From assembly GCA_963726755.1 (NCBI GenBank), contig CAVSDB010000001.1:434001-498000 (forward strand): a DNA stretch of 64,000 nucleotides, given 5' to 3'. This document shows positions 46,624 through 55,469 of this stretch, piece after piece (positions within the stretch are counted from its first letter, which is position 1; every line of letters starts with the position of its first letter). The position numbers and the translations under genes were made by a program. The notes below the pieces were generated by a model, which did not search any database, was not told the origin of the DNA, and worked only from the letters and a program-made list of their open reading frames with translations. This DNA comes from DATKIY01 sp963726755 (GTDB taxonomy: Bacteria > Actinomycetota > Actinomycetes > JAHEKZ01).

Positions 46624-47802
46624 TCACTCGACGGGGGAATCGCCTGTCAACTGCGGACGGGGTGGGACGTGCTCCTCGAGCTCTTCCTCGGGGAGCACCT
46701 CTTCTTCAACGTCCTTGGCCGAGATGCTGTGTGTCATCGCGTAGCCGATCCAGCCGCCAAGGATGATCAGCAGTGCACCGACAGCTATCCACGCGAGCAC
46801 AGTCGGGAGCTGTGTTAGCTCGTACACGGCGAACGCGATTACTGCGGTTGTTGGAATCGTCACTAGCCAGGCCAGAAGCATTTCTCCGACGACCTTGACG
46901 TTGATACCGCGACCCGACGCGACGCCGCCGCCCATGATCGAAGATGCAGCAGCTTGCGTCGTCGAGATCGGAATGCCCATTGCGGTGGCACCGAAGATTG
47001 CAGTCGTAGCACCGATGTTGGCTGCGACGCCGGAGTTCGCATGGAGCTTCGTGATGCGGAGACCCATCGTCTCAATGATTCGCCAACCGCCCCACATCGT
47101 GCCGAACGCGATCGCGGTGTACGCCGAGAGCGCGGCCCACTCGGGGATGACGACGTCACCCGCGGCGTTCAGTTGTGTGTAGCCAGCGCCGAAGAGCAGC
47201 GCGGCGATAAGTCCCATCGTCTTCTGCGCGTCATTCGCGCCGTGTCCGAACGATACGGCTGCGGCTGACACAAGTTGCAGTGCCTTGAATGGTTTGGCGT
47301 TGTCGTGCCACTTCGTCAGCTTCTGCAGACCTGCGACGAGGTACATGGCGACGAACGCGATGCTAAACGCGACTATCGGAGACAGCACGATCGCAAGGAC
47401 GGTCTCGCCGACCTTGGTCCAGTCGATCGCGTCGAGCCAACCTGCGGCTAGTCCGGCACCAACGAGCCCACCGATCAGTGCGTGACTCGACGACGAGGGC
47501 ATGCCGATCCACCACGTCACGTAGTTCCAGGCGATCGCCCCAATGAGCGCCGCGAAGACCACGGCGACGCTTGCGAAGCTGGTGGTGACGACCTTGCCCA
47601 CGGTGTTGGCAACCGCGGTCCCGACCCAGAAGTAGGCCACGAAGTTGAAGAAGGCGGAGAAGACGACGGCCCAGCGGGCGGGGAGAGCGCGGGTGGCGAC
47701 GACTGTGGCGACGGAGTTGGCGGCGTCGTGGAAGCCGTTGGTGAAGTCGAACAGCAGTGCGAGGGCTACGAGCGCGATCACCGTGACGAGCAGTACGTCC
47801 AC
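46624..47802 (-). CDS. pit: Inorganic phosphate transporter, PiT family
   Basis: 392 residues with about 10 transmembrane helices and the duplicated PiT signature: FDFTNGFHDAANSVATVVAT near the N-terminus and SFGHGANDAQKTMGLIAALL in the second half. It is a low-affinity, H+-coupled phosphate (metal-phosphate) importer. The acidic C-terminus is EDVEEEVLPEEELEEHV. No PhoU-like gene is adjacent. Its upstream region has two sets of 11-base-period TGAAC repeats (PHO-box-like), so phosphate-dependent control is likely. Confidence 0.95.
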   Translation of the reverse strand: MDVLLVTVIALVALALLFDFTNGFHDAANSVATVVATRALPARWAVVFSAFFNFVAYFWVGTAVANTVGKVVTTSFASVAVVFAALIGAIAWNYVTWWIGMPSSSSHALIGGLVGAGLAAGWLDAIDWTKVGETVLAIVLSPIVAFSIAFVAMYLVAGLQKLTKWHDNAKPFKALQLVSAAAVSFGHGANDAQKTMGLIAALLFGAGYTQLNAAGDVVIPEWAALSAYTAIAFGTMWGGWRIIETMGLRITKLHANSGVAANIGATTAIFGATAMGIPISTTQAAASSIMGGGVASGRGINVKVVGEMLLAWLVTIPTTAVIAFAVYELTQLPTVLAWIAVGALLIILGGWIGYAMTHSISAKDVEEEVLPEEELEEHVPPRPQLTGDSPVE

Positions 47803-47821
47803 GAACGCTCCCTTACTAATA

Positions 47822-47839
47822 GGTGAACTCGAGATGAAT
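47822..47839 (-). promoter_or_regulatory. PHO-box-like direct repeat upstream of pit
   Basis: On the minus strand, ATTCATCTCGA is followed by GTTCACC: two units exactly 11 bases apart (TGAAC at 47824 and TGAAT at 47835 on the plus strand). It lies about 20 bases before the pit ATG. The 11-base GTTCACC period is the pattern bound by PhoP in Streptomyces and by RegX3-type regulators. Confidence 0.5.
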
Positions 47840-47877
47840 ACTCGCAGGAACGTTAGGAGGGGTCGATGACTCCATGA

Positions 47878-47904
47878 TGGACGTTAAATGAACTCACGGT
47901 GAAC
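47878..47904 (-). promoter_or_regulatory. PHO-box-like triple direct repeat upstream of pit
   Basis: TGGAC (47878), TGAAC (47889) and TGAAC (47900) recur with an exact 11-base period. On the minus strand this reads GTTCACCGTGA then GTTCATTTAAC. It is about 75-100 bases upstream of the pit start and in the same orientation. Confidence 0.55.
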
Positions 47905-47990
47905 ACGCCGGTAGACCTGCTCTGACCTGCGGGTTTGTCGAGAAACTGGCTTTGCGATTCGATGGCTCGTTGGTGATCATGTAACCTTTA

Positions 47991-48012
47991 GTTCACCTGT
48001 TGTTCATCCGAT
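47991..48012 (+). promoter_or_regulatory. PHO-box-like direct repeat upstream of the 35-aa ORF
   Basis: GTTCACCTGTT (47991-48001) is followed directly by GTTCATCCGAT (48002-48012): two 11-base units matching the actinobacterial PHO-box consensus, on the plus strand and 46 bases before the small ORF start at 48058. Confidence 0.6.
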
Positions 48013-48057
48013 ACCTATCGGAGCAGGTTCAAAAAGATCACGAAAGAGGGTGACGAA

Positions 48058-48165
48058 ATGGCTATCACTGAAGCGCTGAGCCGTGTGCTCCGCCCCAATG
48101 ACACCTACTACATGCGCGCCCTTCGCTCGGTTACCGACGAAGATCGCGACGCTAAGTCCCGCTGA
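48058..48165 (+). CDS. Small ORF, 35 residues, possibly phosphate-regulated
   Basis: ATG at 48058 follows GAAAGAGGG (48041-48049) at good spacing and encodes a 35-residue, charged protein starting MAITEALSRVLRPNDTYYMR and ending DEDRDAKSR. It has no signal peptide or membrane helix; an amphipathic first helix is possible. A PHO-box-like repeat lies 46 bases upstream and pit is divergent. I know no family for it. Support is the ribosome-binding site, codon pattern and the regulatory context only. Confidence 0.5.
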   Translation: MAITEALSRVLRPNDTYYMRALRSVTDEDRDAKSR

Positions 48166-48186
48166 TCCGTTCGCTCCACCCCTGCT

Positions 48187-48230
48187 CGCCTAGGCTGGCC
48201 CCGCTTTAGCGACCCCAAATCGCACGAGAC
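48187..48230 (+). repeat. Leader repeat, copy 1
   Basis: 44 bases beginning CGCCTAGGCTGGCCCCGC are repeated 157 bases downstream with only two single-base gaps. This copy contains a TAGGCT -10-like hexamer (48191-48196) and lies 22 bases after the small ORF. Confidence 0.75.
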
Positions 48231-48343
48231 CGCCGAACGGTGGCAGACCGGCATTTTCGAGCCACTTCCGCGGTCCAGAACGCCGGTCCGCCATCGCTCG
48301 GCGTGTCCGAAGGTCGTCTGTCGGGGCACCGGATTGTGGGCAC

Positions 48344-48385
48344 CGCCTAGGCTGGCCCCGCTTAGCGACCCCAAACGCACGAGAC
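48344..48385 (+). repeat. Leader repeat, copy 2 (promoter/leader of the downstream oxidoreductase gene)
   Basis: 42 bases matching copy 1. The TAGGCT at 48348-48353 is well placed as -10 for the gene starting at 48397, with a GGAG at 48386-48389. The duplicate therefore looks like a copied promoter and leader. The 110 bases between the copies hold no convincing ORF. Confidence 0.75.
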
Positions 48386-48396
48386 GGAGCCACTCC

Positions 48397-50886
48397 ATGA
48401 CGTCCCCTCAGACTGACCCTGCGCCGACTTCTTCTGCAGCGCTTCCATCACGCGCCCGCGTGGTCGTTGTTGGTGGCGGCGTCATCGGGACCTCGGTGGC
48501 CTACCACCTCGCCCACATGGGCTGTAAGGACGTCGTCCTGCTCGAACGTGACCAGCTCACGTCTGGCACGACCTGGCACGCAGCCGGACTGATGGTCACG
48601 TACGGCTCGCTGTCGGAGACGTCGACCGAGTTGCGCAAGTACACCCAGCAGCTCTACAAGAACCTCGAAGCCGAGACCGGTCTGGCGACCGGTTTCAAGG
48701 CATGCGGGTTCATCGAGCTCGCGCTCGACGACGATCGGCTCGAGGAGTTCCGGCGCGTTGCCGCGTTCAACCGCTACTGCGGCATCGACGTTCACGAGAT
48801 CTCGGGCAAAGAGGTCGGCGAACTCTTCCCGCTTGCACGCACCGACGACATCGCAGCCGGCTTCTACGTCAAGGAAGACGGTCGGGTGAACCCGGTCGAT
48901 GTGACGATGTCGATGGCCCGCGGCGCGAAGATGCAGGGCGCGACGATCATCGAGGGCGTTCCAGTTACAGGATTTCTCACCGCGAACGGTGCGGTGACGG
49001 GAGTTCGTACGCCACAAGGTGACATCGAGGCGGAGTTCGTCGTCAACTGTGCGGGCATGTGGGCGCGACAGTTGGGCGAACTGGCCGGCGTGAACATTCC
49101 CCTGCAAGCCGCTGAGCACTACTACCTGCTCACCGAGGAGATTCCCGAGGTATCGAGCGACTGGCCGGTGCTCGAGGACCCGGAGAACCACGGCTACTTC
49201 CGCGAAGAGGGTGGCGGGCTGATGCTCGGGCTCTTCGAGCCGGTGTGTGCGCCCTGGAACGTCGGCGGGATTCCGAACGACTTCTCATTCGGCGAATTGC
49301 CACCCGACTGGGAACGGATGGGCCCGTACCTGGAGAACGCGATGTCGCGGATTCCAATCTCGAGCGAAGTCGGGATTCGCAAGTTCTTCTGCGGACCGGA
49401 GAGTTTCACCGCCGACCTTGAACCCGTCGTTGGCGAAGCGCCCGAGTTGAAGAACTACTTCGTCGCGGCCGGTCTGAACTCGATTGGCATCTTGAGCGGT
49501 GGTGGTCTTGGTCGCGCCCTGGCGCACTGGATCCTCAACGGACGTCCGGACATCGACGTCACGGGGTTCAACATCGACCGGCTGCACACCTACCAGTCCA
49601 ACCCGGAGTACCGGGCGACGCGGACCGTCGAATCGTTGGGCACTGTCTACTTGCCGCATTATCCGACGAAGTCGATGAAGAGTGCACGCGATGCGAAGAA
49701 GTCCGCGTTTCACGACCGGCTCGTCGCGCAACGCGGGTACTTCCGCGACGTCAGCGGCTGGGAGGGTGCGGATTGGTACGCACCAGAGGGTGTGGCACCG
49801 GAGGTCGAGAAGCTCTCGTGGGGTCGGCATAACTGGTTCCCGTACTGGGAAGCGGAGCATCGCGCGGCGCGTGAGGGCGTCATCGCGATGGACATGTCAT
49901 TCATGGCCAAGTTCCGCGTGCAGGGACGTGACGCCGGGCGGCTGCTCGATCTCGTGTCGGCCAACAGCGTGGACGGCGATAGCGGCGTCATCACGTACAC
50001 GCAGTGGCTGAACGAGGACGGCACGCTCGAAGCCGACCTGACGGTGACCAAGCTTGCCGAGAACGACTTCATGGTGGTGGCGTCCGACACCGCGCATCGT
50101 CATACCGAGGCGTGGCTGAAGCGCCACACGAGCGAAGACATGCATGCCTTCGTCACCGATGTGACGTCTGGGCTCGCTCAACTCAACGTGCAGGGTCCGC
50201 GGTCGCGCGAGTTGCTGCAGACGTTGACGTCGGCCGATTTGTCGAACGAGGCGTTCCCGTTCCGTGCCGCGAAGCAGATCGACATTGGCTACGCACGCGT
50301 GTTATGCGTGCGGATCACGTACCTGGGTGAGCTCGGCTACGAGTTGTACATCCCGACCGAGCAGGCGACGCACGTGTACGACCGGCTGGTCGCCGCGGGC
50401 GAAGCATTCGACCTAAAGCACGCCGGTTTGATGGCGCTTGCCAGCTTGCGTATGGAGAAGGGCTACCGGGACTTCGGGCACGACATCGACAACACCGACT
50501 CCGTCCTCGAGGTTGGGTTGGGATTCGCCGTTGACCTCGACAAGCCGGATGGATTCATCGGACGTGACGCGGTGCTAGCCAAGAAAGCCGAAGGTCCGCT
50601 GAAGCGACGTCTGGTGCAGGTGCTCGTCAAAGATCCCGAGCCGATGATGTTCCACGCCGAGGTCGTCAGCCGCGACGGCGTCCCTGTCGGTTACGTGCGT
50701 GCGGCTTCGTACGGTCACACGTTGGGTGGTTCGGTCGGACTGGCGATGGTCGAGGCAGACGTTCCGGTGGACGCGGCGTGGCTCGATGCTGGGGAGTGGA
50801 CGGTCGACATCGCGGGCAACACGTTCCCGGTCGAGGTCTCCCTGCGTCCGATGTACGACCCGAAGAACGAACGCATCAAGATGTAA
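48397..50886 (+). CDS. FAD-dependent oxidoreductase with GcvT-like C-terminus (dimethylglycine/sarcosine dehydrogenase-like)
   Basis: 829 residues. The N-terminal DAO domain has the FAD loop VVVVGGGVIGTSVAYHLA and the flavin-linked segment TSGTTWHAAGLM. The C-terminal half is a folate-binding GcvT fold (FMAKFRVQGRDAGRLLDLVS, ITYLGELGYELYIPTEQA, MEKGYRDFGHDIDN). This matches dimethylglycine or sarcosine dehydrogenases, which oxidatively demethylate N-methyl amines and pass the one-carbon unit to tetrahydrofolate. The precise substrate is not certain. A bidirectional terminator follows the stop. Confidence 0.9.
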   Translation: MTSPQTDPAPTSSAALPSRARVVVVGGGVIGTSVAYHLAHMGCKDVVLLERDQLTSGTTWHAAGLMVTYGSLSETSTELRKYTQQLYKNLEAETGLATGFKACGFIELALDDDRLEEFRRVAAFNRYCGIDVHEISGKEVGELFPLARTDDIAAGFYVKEDGRVNPVDVTMSMARGAKMQGATIIEGVPVTGFLTANGAVTGVRTPQGDIEAEFVVNCAGMWARQLGELAGVNIPLQAAEHYYLLTEEIPEVSSDWPVLEDPENHGYFREEGGGLMLGLFEPVCAPWNVGGIPNDFSFGELPPDWERMGPYLENAMSRIPISSEVGIRKFFCGPESFTADLEPVVGEAPELKNYFVAAGLNSIGILSGGGLGRALAHWILNGRPDIDVTGFNIDRLHTYQSNPEYRATRTVESLGTVYLPHYPTKSMKSARDAKKSAFHDRLVAQRGYFRDVSGWEGADWYAPEGVAPEVEKLSWGRHNWFPYWEAEHRAAREGVIAMDMSFMAKFRVQGRDAGRLLDLVSANSVDGDSGVITYTQWLNEDGTLEADLTVTKLAENDFMVVASDTAHRHTEAWLKRHTSEDMHAFVTDVTSGLAQLNVQGPRSRELLQTLTSADLSNEAFPFRAAKQIDIGYARVLCVRITYLGELGYELYIPTEQATHVYDRLVAAGEAFDLKHAGLMALASLRMEKGYRDFGHDIDNTDSVLEVGLGFAVDLDKPDGFIGRDAVLAKKAEGPLKRRLVQVLVKDPEPMMFHAEVVSRDGVPVGYVRAASYGHTLGGSVGLAMVEADVPVDAAWLDAGEWTVDIAGNTFPVEVSLRPMYDPKNERIKM

Positions 50887-50890
50887 AGAA

Positions 50891-50927
50891 CTCCGACCGA
50901 CCTTCGGGGGGTGAAGGCCGGCCGGAG
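50891..50927. terminator. Hairpin between convergent genes
   Basis: Arms CTCCGACCGACCTTC (50891-50905) and GAAGGCCGGCCGGAG (50913-50927) pair over 13 of 15 positions around a G-rich 7-base loop. It lies between the stops of the convergent oxidoreductase and amidohydrolase genes, so it could stop transcription from both sides. Confidence 0.7.
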
Positions 50928-50945
50928 CGTCTGTGACTGGTGTTC

Positions 50946-52856
50946 TTAGTGCTGACCACCCTTGCTGCATGGGCAGCCGTCGTGACGGCTCAGACCCTTG
51001 CCGATGGCGTCGTGACTCGTGCGCTTGCTCGCGACTAGTGCACCGGCCTTAGCGGATAAAGCTGCCCGACGCTGCGTCGCGCGTCCCGACGAAGAGTTGA
51101 TGTCGAACACCGCATCGCCGCCGACCATAGTCAACTGCGGTACCGCGGTGTTGATTTCCGAAACGTCGCACTTTGTGATGTCGATGTCGAGCACGACCAG
51201 GTCGGCCTGCTTGCCCGGTTCCAACGTGCCGGTCATCTTCTCTTGGTGGAGTTGGTACGCCGTGGCGCTGGTGTGCATGCGCAGGGACTGCAGGCGGGAG
51301 ATGCCCTGCGAGATGTGGAGCGGACGGCCCTCGCCGTAGATGCCGAACCGGTCGATCGCACTCTGCACCTGGTTCCACGGGTACAGCGGGTCGACTGGCC
51401 AGTCAGAGCCACCGGCGAGCTTGGCGCCAGCCTGCAGCAGGCTGTTCGCCGGGTACATCCGCTTGTGACGTTCGGCGCCGATGTACGGCTTGAGCGCTTC
51501 CATCGTCCAGACGTTGCGCGTCGCCCACTGCAACTGCATGTCGGGGATGACATTGAGTGGCGCGAAGCGGTTGTAGTCGTCCGGGTGGACGAGCTGCAAG
51601 TGCGCGATGGTGTGCCGGTTGTCGCGAGCGCCGTTGTTGTGGCGAGCGATCTGGTAGCCATCGAGCGCGGCACGTACGGCACCGTCGCCGATCGCGTGGA
51701 CGTGGACCTGCCAGTCGGCAGCGTCGAACTCAGTGGCCAGAGCTCCGAGGGTCGGGCCATCGACGTACAAGTCGCCATAGTGGTCACTGGGCTGCCCGTC
51801 GACGAGATACGGGTCGACCAGGAACGCGGTCTGCGAGGGGTACTCGATGACGCCGTCCATGAAGACCTTGATGGTGCCGAAGTTCAGACGCGGGATGCCG
51901 GCGTACTTGCGTGCCTTGTGCTTGGCCTTGCGGAGGGTTTCCGCGGGAGTGCCCGCCGCTTCGGCGGTGACAATCAGCGCTGGCGTGATGCGCTGATGGA
52001 TGCGGCCTGCGCCAATCAGTTCGGCGTAGGCACCGAGCTGCCAGTTCTCGACCCAGGCGTCGAGGATCGAGGTGATTCCACCGGCGGACATCGCCTGGAA
52101 CGCGCCGTCGATCGCGGTGAGCGTCTCCTCCCATGTCGCGGGTGGGATGAAGGAGCTGACCAAGTCTTGCGCCGAGTCCTTCAGCAGACCGGTGGGGTCG
52201 CCGTTGTTGTCTCGGACGATGCTGCCGCCGACGGGGTCGGGGGTGTTGGCGTCGACGCCGGCAATCTGCAGTGCGCGACTGTTGACCCACGAGTTGTGGC
52301 CGTCCGAGCCCTTCAAGATGATCGGACGCGAGGTCGCGAGCACGTCGAGGTACGCCTTGTCGGCGAGCGTTCCGGTCGGCAGGAGGCCGACCGGGTTCCA
52401 GGTCTCGACGACGAGCCAGCCGTCAGGCTCGTGGTCCGCCGACGCTTGCAGGAGCGACGTCAAGAACGTCTGCAGGTCGGGAACGGTGATCTCGACGTTC
52501 TCCAGCGACGGGTTCAACGACGCAAGACCTGCGTACATCGGGTGCTGGTGACCGTCGTGGATACCCGACATCACGGTGCCGCCGTGGGCGTTGACCATGT
52601 TCGTGTGCTGGCCGCGGTGCCGACTGACTTCGCCGTGTCCTCCGCACGCGATGATGTGACCGTCCGCTGCGATAGCGATGGACTCGGCGATGGTGTTCTT
52701 GCGATCGCCCACGAAGACTCGACCGTTGTAGATGATCGTCGCGGCCGTGCTGTTGCTACTTGCGCGCGCGATAGAGGGGGCAAGCGAAACAGCAGCACCG
52801 GCGCTTATCGCACCGGTGCCGGCTAGGAATGCGCGGCGACTGACGGTTGATGTCAT
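50946..52856 (-). CDS. Exported amidohydrolase (YtcJ-like)
   Basis: 636 residues. The N-terminal Tat signal has STVSRRAFLAGTG and a hydrophobic stretch, so it is folded before export. The metal-dependent amidohydrolase barrel has the entry HDGHQHPMYAG, VHVHAIGDGAVRAALDGY, HTIAHLQLVHPDD and the late aspartate in LAGGSDWPVDP. The N-terminal beta sandwich (IIYNGRVFVGDRKNTIAESI) fits YtcJ-type enzymes, which hydrolyse amides or imides of unknown identity. The ATG overlaps the TetR stop (ATGA), so the regulator gene and enzyme gene form an operon. Confidence 0.88.
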   Translation of the reverse strand: MTSTVSRRAFLAGTGAISAGAAVSLAPSIARASSNSTAATIIYNGRVFVGDRKNTIAESIAIAADGHIIACGGHGEVSRHRGQHTNMVNAHGGTVMSGIHDGHQHPMYAGLASLNPSLENVEITVPDLQTFLTSLLQASADHEPDGWLVVETWNPVGLLPTGTLADKAYLDVLATSRPIILKGSDGHNSWVNSRALQIAGVDANTPDPVGGSIVRDNNGDPTGLLKDSAQDLVSSFIPPATWEETLTAIDGAFQAMSAGGITSILDAWVENWQLGAYAELIGAGRIHQRITPALIVTAEAAGTPAETLRKAKHKARKYAGIPRLNFGTIKVFMDGVIEYPSQTAFLVDPYLVDGQPSDHYGDLYVDGPTLGALATEFDAADWQVHVHAIGDGAVRAALDGYQIARHNNGARDNRHTIAHLQLVHPDDYNRFAPLNVIPDMQLQWATRNVWTMEALKPYIGAERHKRMYPANSLLQAGAKLAGGSDWPVDPLYPWNQVQSAIDRFGIYGEGRPLHISQGISRLQSLRMHTSATAYQLHQEKMTGTLEPGKQADLVVLDIDITKCDVSEINTAVPQLTMVGGDAVFDINSSSGRATQRRAALSAKAGALVASKRTSHDAIGKGLSRHDGCPCSKGGQH

Positions 52857-53536
52857 GTGGAGCCTTTCGTTGGGCGGGATGCGAGTCGTGCGGCAATGCC
52901 ATCGAGCATGATTTCCATGGCATCGGTGAAGAAGTCCTTGTCGGCCGAGGCAGCGATGTGGGGTGCCGCCGCGTGAAGGTGAGGGAATTGTTCGGAGTCA
53001 GCGCTGGCATACCTACCGGTCCAGGCGTTGACGTCCTTTTCTTGGACGTCGACCGGCAGTGTCATGAAAGCCGCGGTCAGTCCGCCCCACGCCAACATCG
53101 AGTCGGCGAACGCGCGCCAGATCGTGACCGACTCCTCGGGGTCGAAGCCAGCCAGGTTGAGAGCAGCCAGGACTCGCTCAATCGCGGCGGTCTCGGCTTC
53201 ACCCTGGGTCGTGCGGGACGCGATCAGCACGGCCAACCGTGGATGTTGAATCGCTGAGCGATAGCCCTCTGCCGCGACACCTCGCAGCATTACCCGCCAG
53301 TCGTCGCTGTCCGGAAGGGTCTGAATGGCTCCCGCGATCAGTTCGTCGGCCATCGCGAGGAGCAGTTCGTCCTTGTTGCGGAAGTACCGGTAAACCGCCG
53401 TGGGGTCAGATCCCAGCATCTTTCCGAGGTGTCGGAAAGTGAGCGCGTCGTCGCCTTCAGCGTCGATGAGCTCCATCGCCGTGGAGAGAATGAGCTCGCG
53501 GGACAGCCGGGCGCGGGGTTTGGTCGCCGTAGCCAT
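52853..53536 (-). CDS. TetR/AcrR family regulator
   Basis: 227 residues from the ATG at 53536. The helix-turn-helix lies in DDALTFRHLGKMLGSDPTAV and YRYFRNKDELLLAMADEL, with a C-terminal ligand domain of the TetR_C type (VTIWRAFADSMLAWGGLTAAF). It is the first gene of an operon with the exported amidohydrolase and probably represses it, with the substrate or product as inducer (inference). It is divergent from the SulP gene. Confidence 0.9.
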   Translation of the reverse strand: MATATKPRARLSRELILSTAMELIDAEGDDALTFRHLGKMLGSDPTAVYRYFRNKDELLLAMADELIAGAIQTLPDSDDWRVMLRGVAAEGYRSAIQHPRLAVLIASRTTQGEAETAAIERVLAALNLAGFDPEESVTIWRAFADSMLAWGGLTAAFMTLPVDVQEKDVNAWTGRYASADSEQFPHLHAAAPHIAASADKDFFTDAMEIMLDGIAARLASRPTKGST

Positions 53537-53631
53537 GTCGTCCAGAATGCGCCATGTCAACGCAGTTGTCAACGCTGTTGACTATGTGTCGATAGGGACC
53601 AAAGTGCCTTGCCGCCCCGGATACGCGCTGC

Positions 53632-55380
53632 TTGAGTAAGCGCGTGCCCCCCAACTCCGGCCACACCGTGCGCGGACGGGTTCATTCAGGTGCCGGTGCG
53701 ATTCCCGGCTGGTCGACGCTGACGTCGTATCACCGGGAGTGGCTGGGCAAGGATTTGATCGCCGGACTGGTGCTCACTGCGCTGTTGGTCCCGCAGGGGA
53801 TGGCCTACGCCGAGCTCGCGGGCCTGCCGGCGATCACTGGCCTCTACACCTCGATCCTCTGTCTGCTCGGGTATGCCGTCTTCGGACCGTCGCGGGTACT
53901 TGTCCTTGGGCCCGACTCCGCACTCGGGCCGATGATTGCGGCGACGTTGGCACCGCTGCTGTTGGCCAATGGGGATCCCGATCGGGCCGTCGTGTTGGCG
54001 GCCGCCTTGTCGCTGATGGTTGGGGTCTTGATGACCGTGGCCGGCATCGCCAAGTTGGGGTTCGTTGCCGATCTGCTGTCGAAGCCCACGCAGATCGGCT
54101 ATCTGAATGGCTTGGCCTTGGTCATCCTCGTCGGGCAATTGCCGAAGCTCCTTGGGTTCTCGATCGATGCGGGCGGGTTGGTCGACCAGACCTCCGAAAC
54201 CCTGTCGGGCATCGCCGCGGGTGACGTGAACCGGTTCGCCGCCGCCATCGGCGTCCTTTCGCTGGTGACGATCGTCGTCATGCAGCGGTGGCTGCGCAAG
54301 GTTCCCTCGGTGTTGCTGGTGGTTGTGGTCGCATCGCTTGCGGTGAACTGGCTCAACCTCGTGGACGACGGGGTCCAGGTCGTCGGCGCGCTGCCGCAGG
54401 GATTGCCGTCGTTCTCCTTTCCCAGTGTCAAGGTCGCAGATCTCCAGCCGCTGTTTCTTGGCGCACTAGCCATCGTCCTCGTCGCGCTGGCGGACACGAT
54501 CACTACGGCCACGGCCTTCGCATCAAGAAGAGGCGAGCGGGTCCGGGGCAATCAGGAGATGGTGGGGATCGGGGCGGCGAACATCGCGACCGGTCTGTTC
54601 GGCGGGTTCTCCGTCAGCACCAGTGCGTCGCGGTCGGCCGTCGCGGATCAAGCTGGTTCGCGGACCCAGCTAACTGGAGTGATTGGTGCATTGGCGATTG
54701 CCGCCCTCTTGGTCTTCGCCCCCGCGCTGACTCGCTATGTGCCTCAGGCGACGTTGGCAGCGGTCGTGATCGCCGCAGCGTTTTCGCTCGCCGACCTCGG
54801 AGCGATCCGCAGACTGTGGCGACAGCGCCGAACAGAGTTCGCTTTGGCTATTGCGGCCTTCCTCGCCGTGGCGTTCTTCGGAGTTCTTGTGGGGATCGGT
54901 ATTGCCGTCGCACTGTCGATCCTCAATGTCTTCCGTCGCACTTGGTGGCCGCACCAGACCCAACTCGGTCGGGTCGAGGGACTGGCCGGATTGCACAGCA
55001 CCGAGAGCCATCCGGAAGCCGTCACGCTCCCCGGGCTCGTGGTGTACCGGTTCGACGCGCCGCTGATCTTCGCCAACGCGCGAACCTTCGCCCATGAGGT
55101 ACGCGAGTTGGTAAGGGATCAGCCGGAGTTGCAGTGGGTGGTCGTGGCTGCCGAACCGATCACCGACATCGACACCACAGCAGCAGACATGCTCGAGGAA
55201 CTCGATGTTTGGCTCAATGATCGCGGGGTCTCGCTGGTGTTCGCCGAGATGAAGGACCCGGTGCGAGACAAAGTCGAGCGCTACGAACTCACTCGAACGA
55301 TCGATCCCCACCACTTCTTCCCTACGGTGGAGGATGCGGTCGCGGAGTTCATCGCGGAATCGGGCCAGCATTGGCAGTAG
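53632..55380 (+). CDS. SulP family anion transporter with STAS domain
   Basis: About 580 residues with 10-14 membrane helices. The SulP signature DLIAGLVLTALLVPQGMAYA and the following AELAGLPAITGLYTSILCLL are in the first helices. The STAS domain occupies residues ~455-570 (LVVYRFDAPLIFANARTFAH, PITDIDTTAADMLEEL). SulP proteins carry sulfate, bicarbonate or dicarboxylates; specificity cannot be read here. No carbonic anhydrase is adjacent. The start is uncertain: TTG at 53632 or GTG at 53644. Confidence 0.92.
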   Translation: MSKRVPPNSGHTVRGRVHSGAGAIPGWSTLTSYHREWLGKDLIAGLVLTALLVPQGMAYAELAGLPAITGLYTSILCLLGYAVFGPSRVLVLGPDSALGPMIAATLAPLLLANGDPDRAVVLAAALSLMVGVLMTVAGIAKLGFVADLLSKPTQIGYLNGLALVILVGQLPKLLGFSIDAGGLVDQTSETLSGIAAGDVNRFAAAIGVLSLVTIVVMQRWLRKVPSVLLVVVVASLAVNWLNLVDDGVQVVGALPQGLPSFSFPSVKVADLQPLFLGALAIVLVALADTITTATAFASRRGERVRGNQEMVGIGAANIATGLFGGFSVSTSASRSAVADQAGSRTQLTGVIGALAIAALLVFAPALTRYVPQATLAAVVIAAAFSLADLGAIRRLWRQRRTEFALAIAAFLAVAFFGVLVGIGIAVALSILNVFRRTWWPHQTQLGRVEGLAGLHSTESHPEAVTLPGLVVYRFDAPLIFANARTFAHEVRELVRDQPELQWVVVAAEPITDIDTTAADMLEELDVWLNDRGVSLVFAEMKDPVRDKVERYELTRTIDPHHFFPTVEDAVAEFIAESGQHWQ

Positions 55381-55413
55381 CGCGAATGGGGCGCGCACCC
55401 GCGTTACCGGGCG

Positions 55414-55458
55414 GTTCGCGACGGTGAGCGGTCATATACGCCGCTGATTGTCGTGAAC
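55414..55458. repeat. Dispersed hairpin repeat, copy A
   Basis: 45 bases beginning GTTCGCGACGGTGAGCGG and ending TTGTCGTGAAC. It is 40/45 identical to a copy at 59189-59233. The outer stem (GGTTCGCGAC with GTCGTGAACC, 55413-55459, one G-U) and inner stem (AGCGG with CCGCT) form a hairpin with a symmetrical internal loop. It lies between the SulP and secreted-protein 3' ends, which also fits a terminator. Confidence 0.7.
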
Positions 55459-55469
55459 CGAAGCATCGG

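Noticed and set aside
48166..48343. Small ORF between the two leader repeats on either strand
   Set aside because: Open frames here lack a ribosome-binding site and look like composition-driven chance frames; the 96-codon minus frame runs through both repeats and the 35-aa ORF.
51243..52826. 527-codon open frame on the + strand opposite the amidohydrolase gene
   Set aside because: It is a shadow frame of a GC-rich gene: no family resemblance, and the minus strand encodes a complete Tat-exported enzyme.
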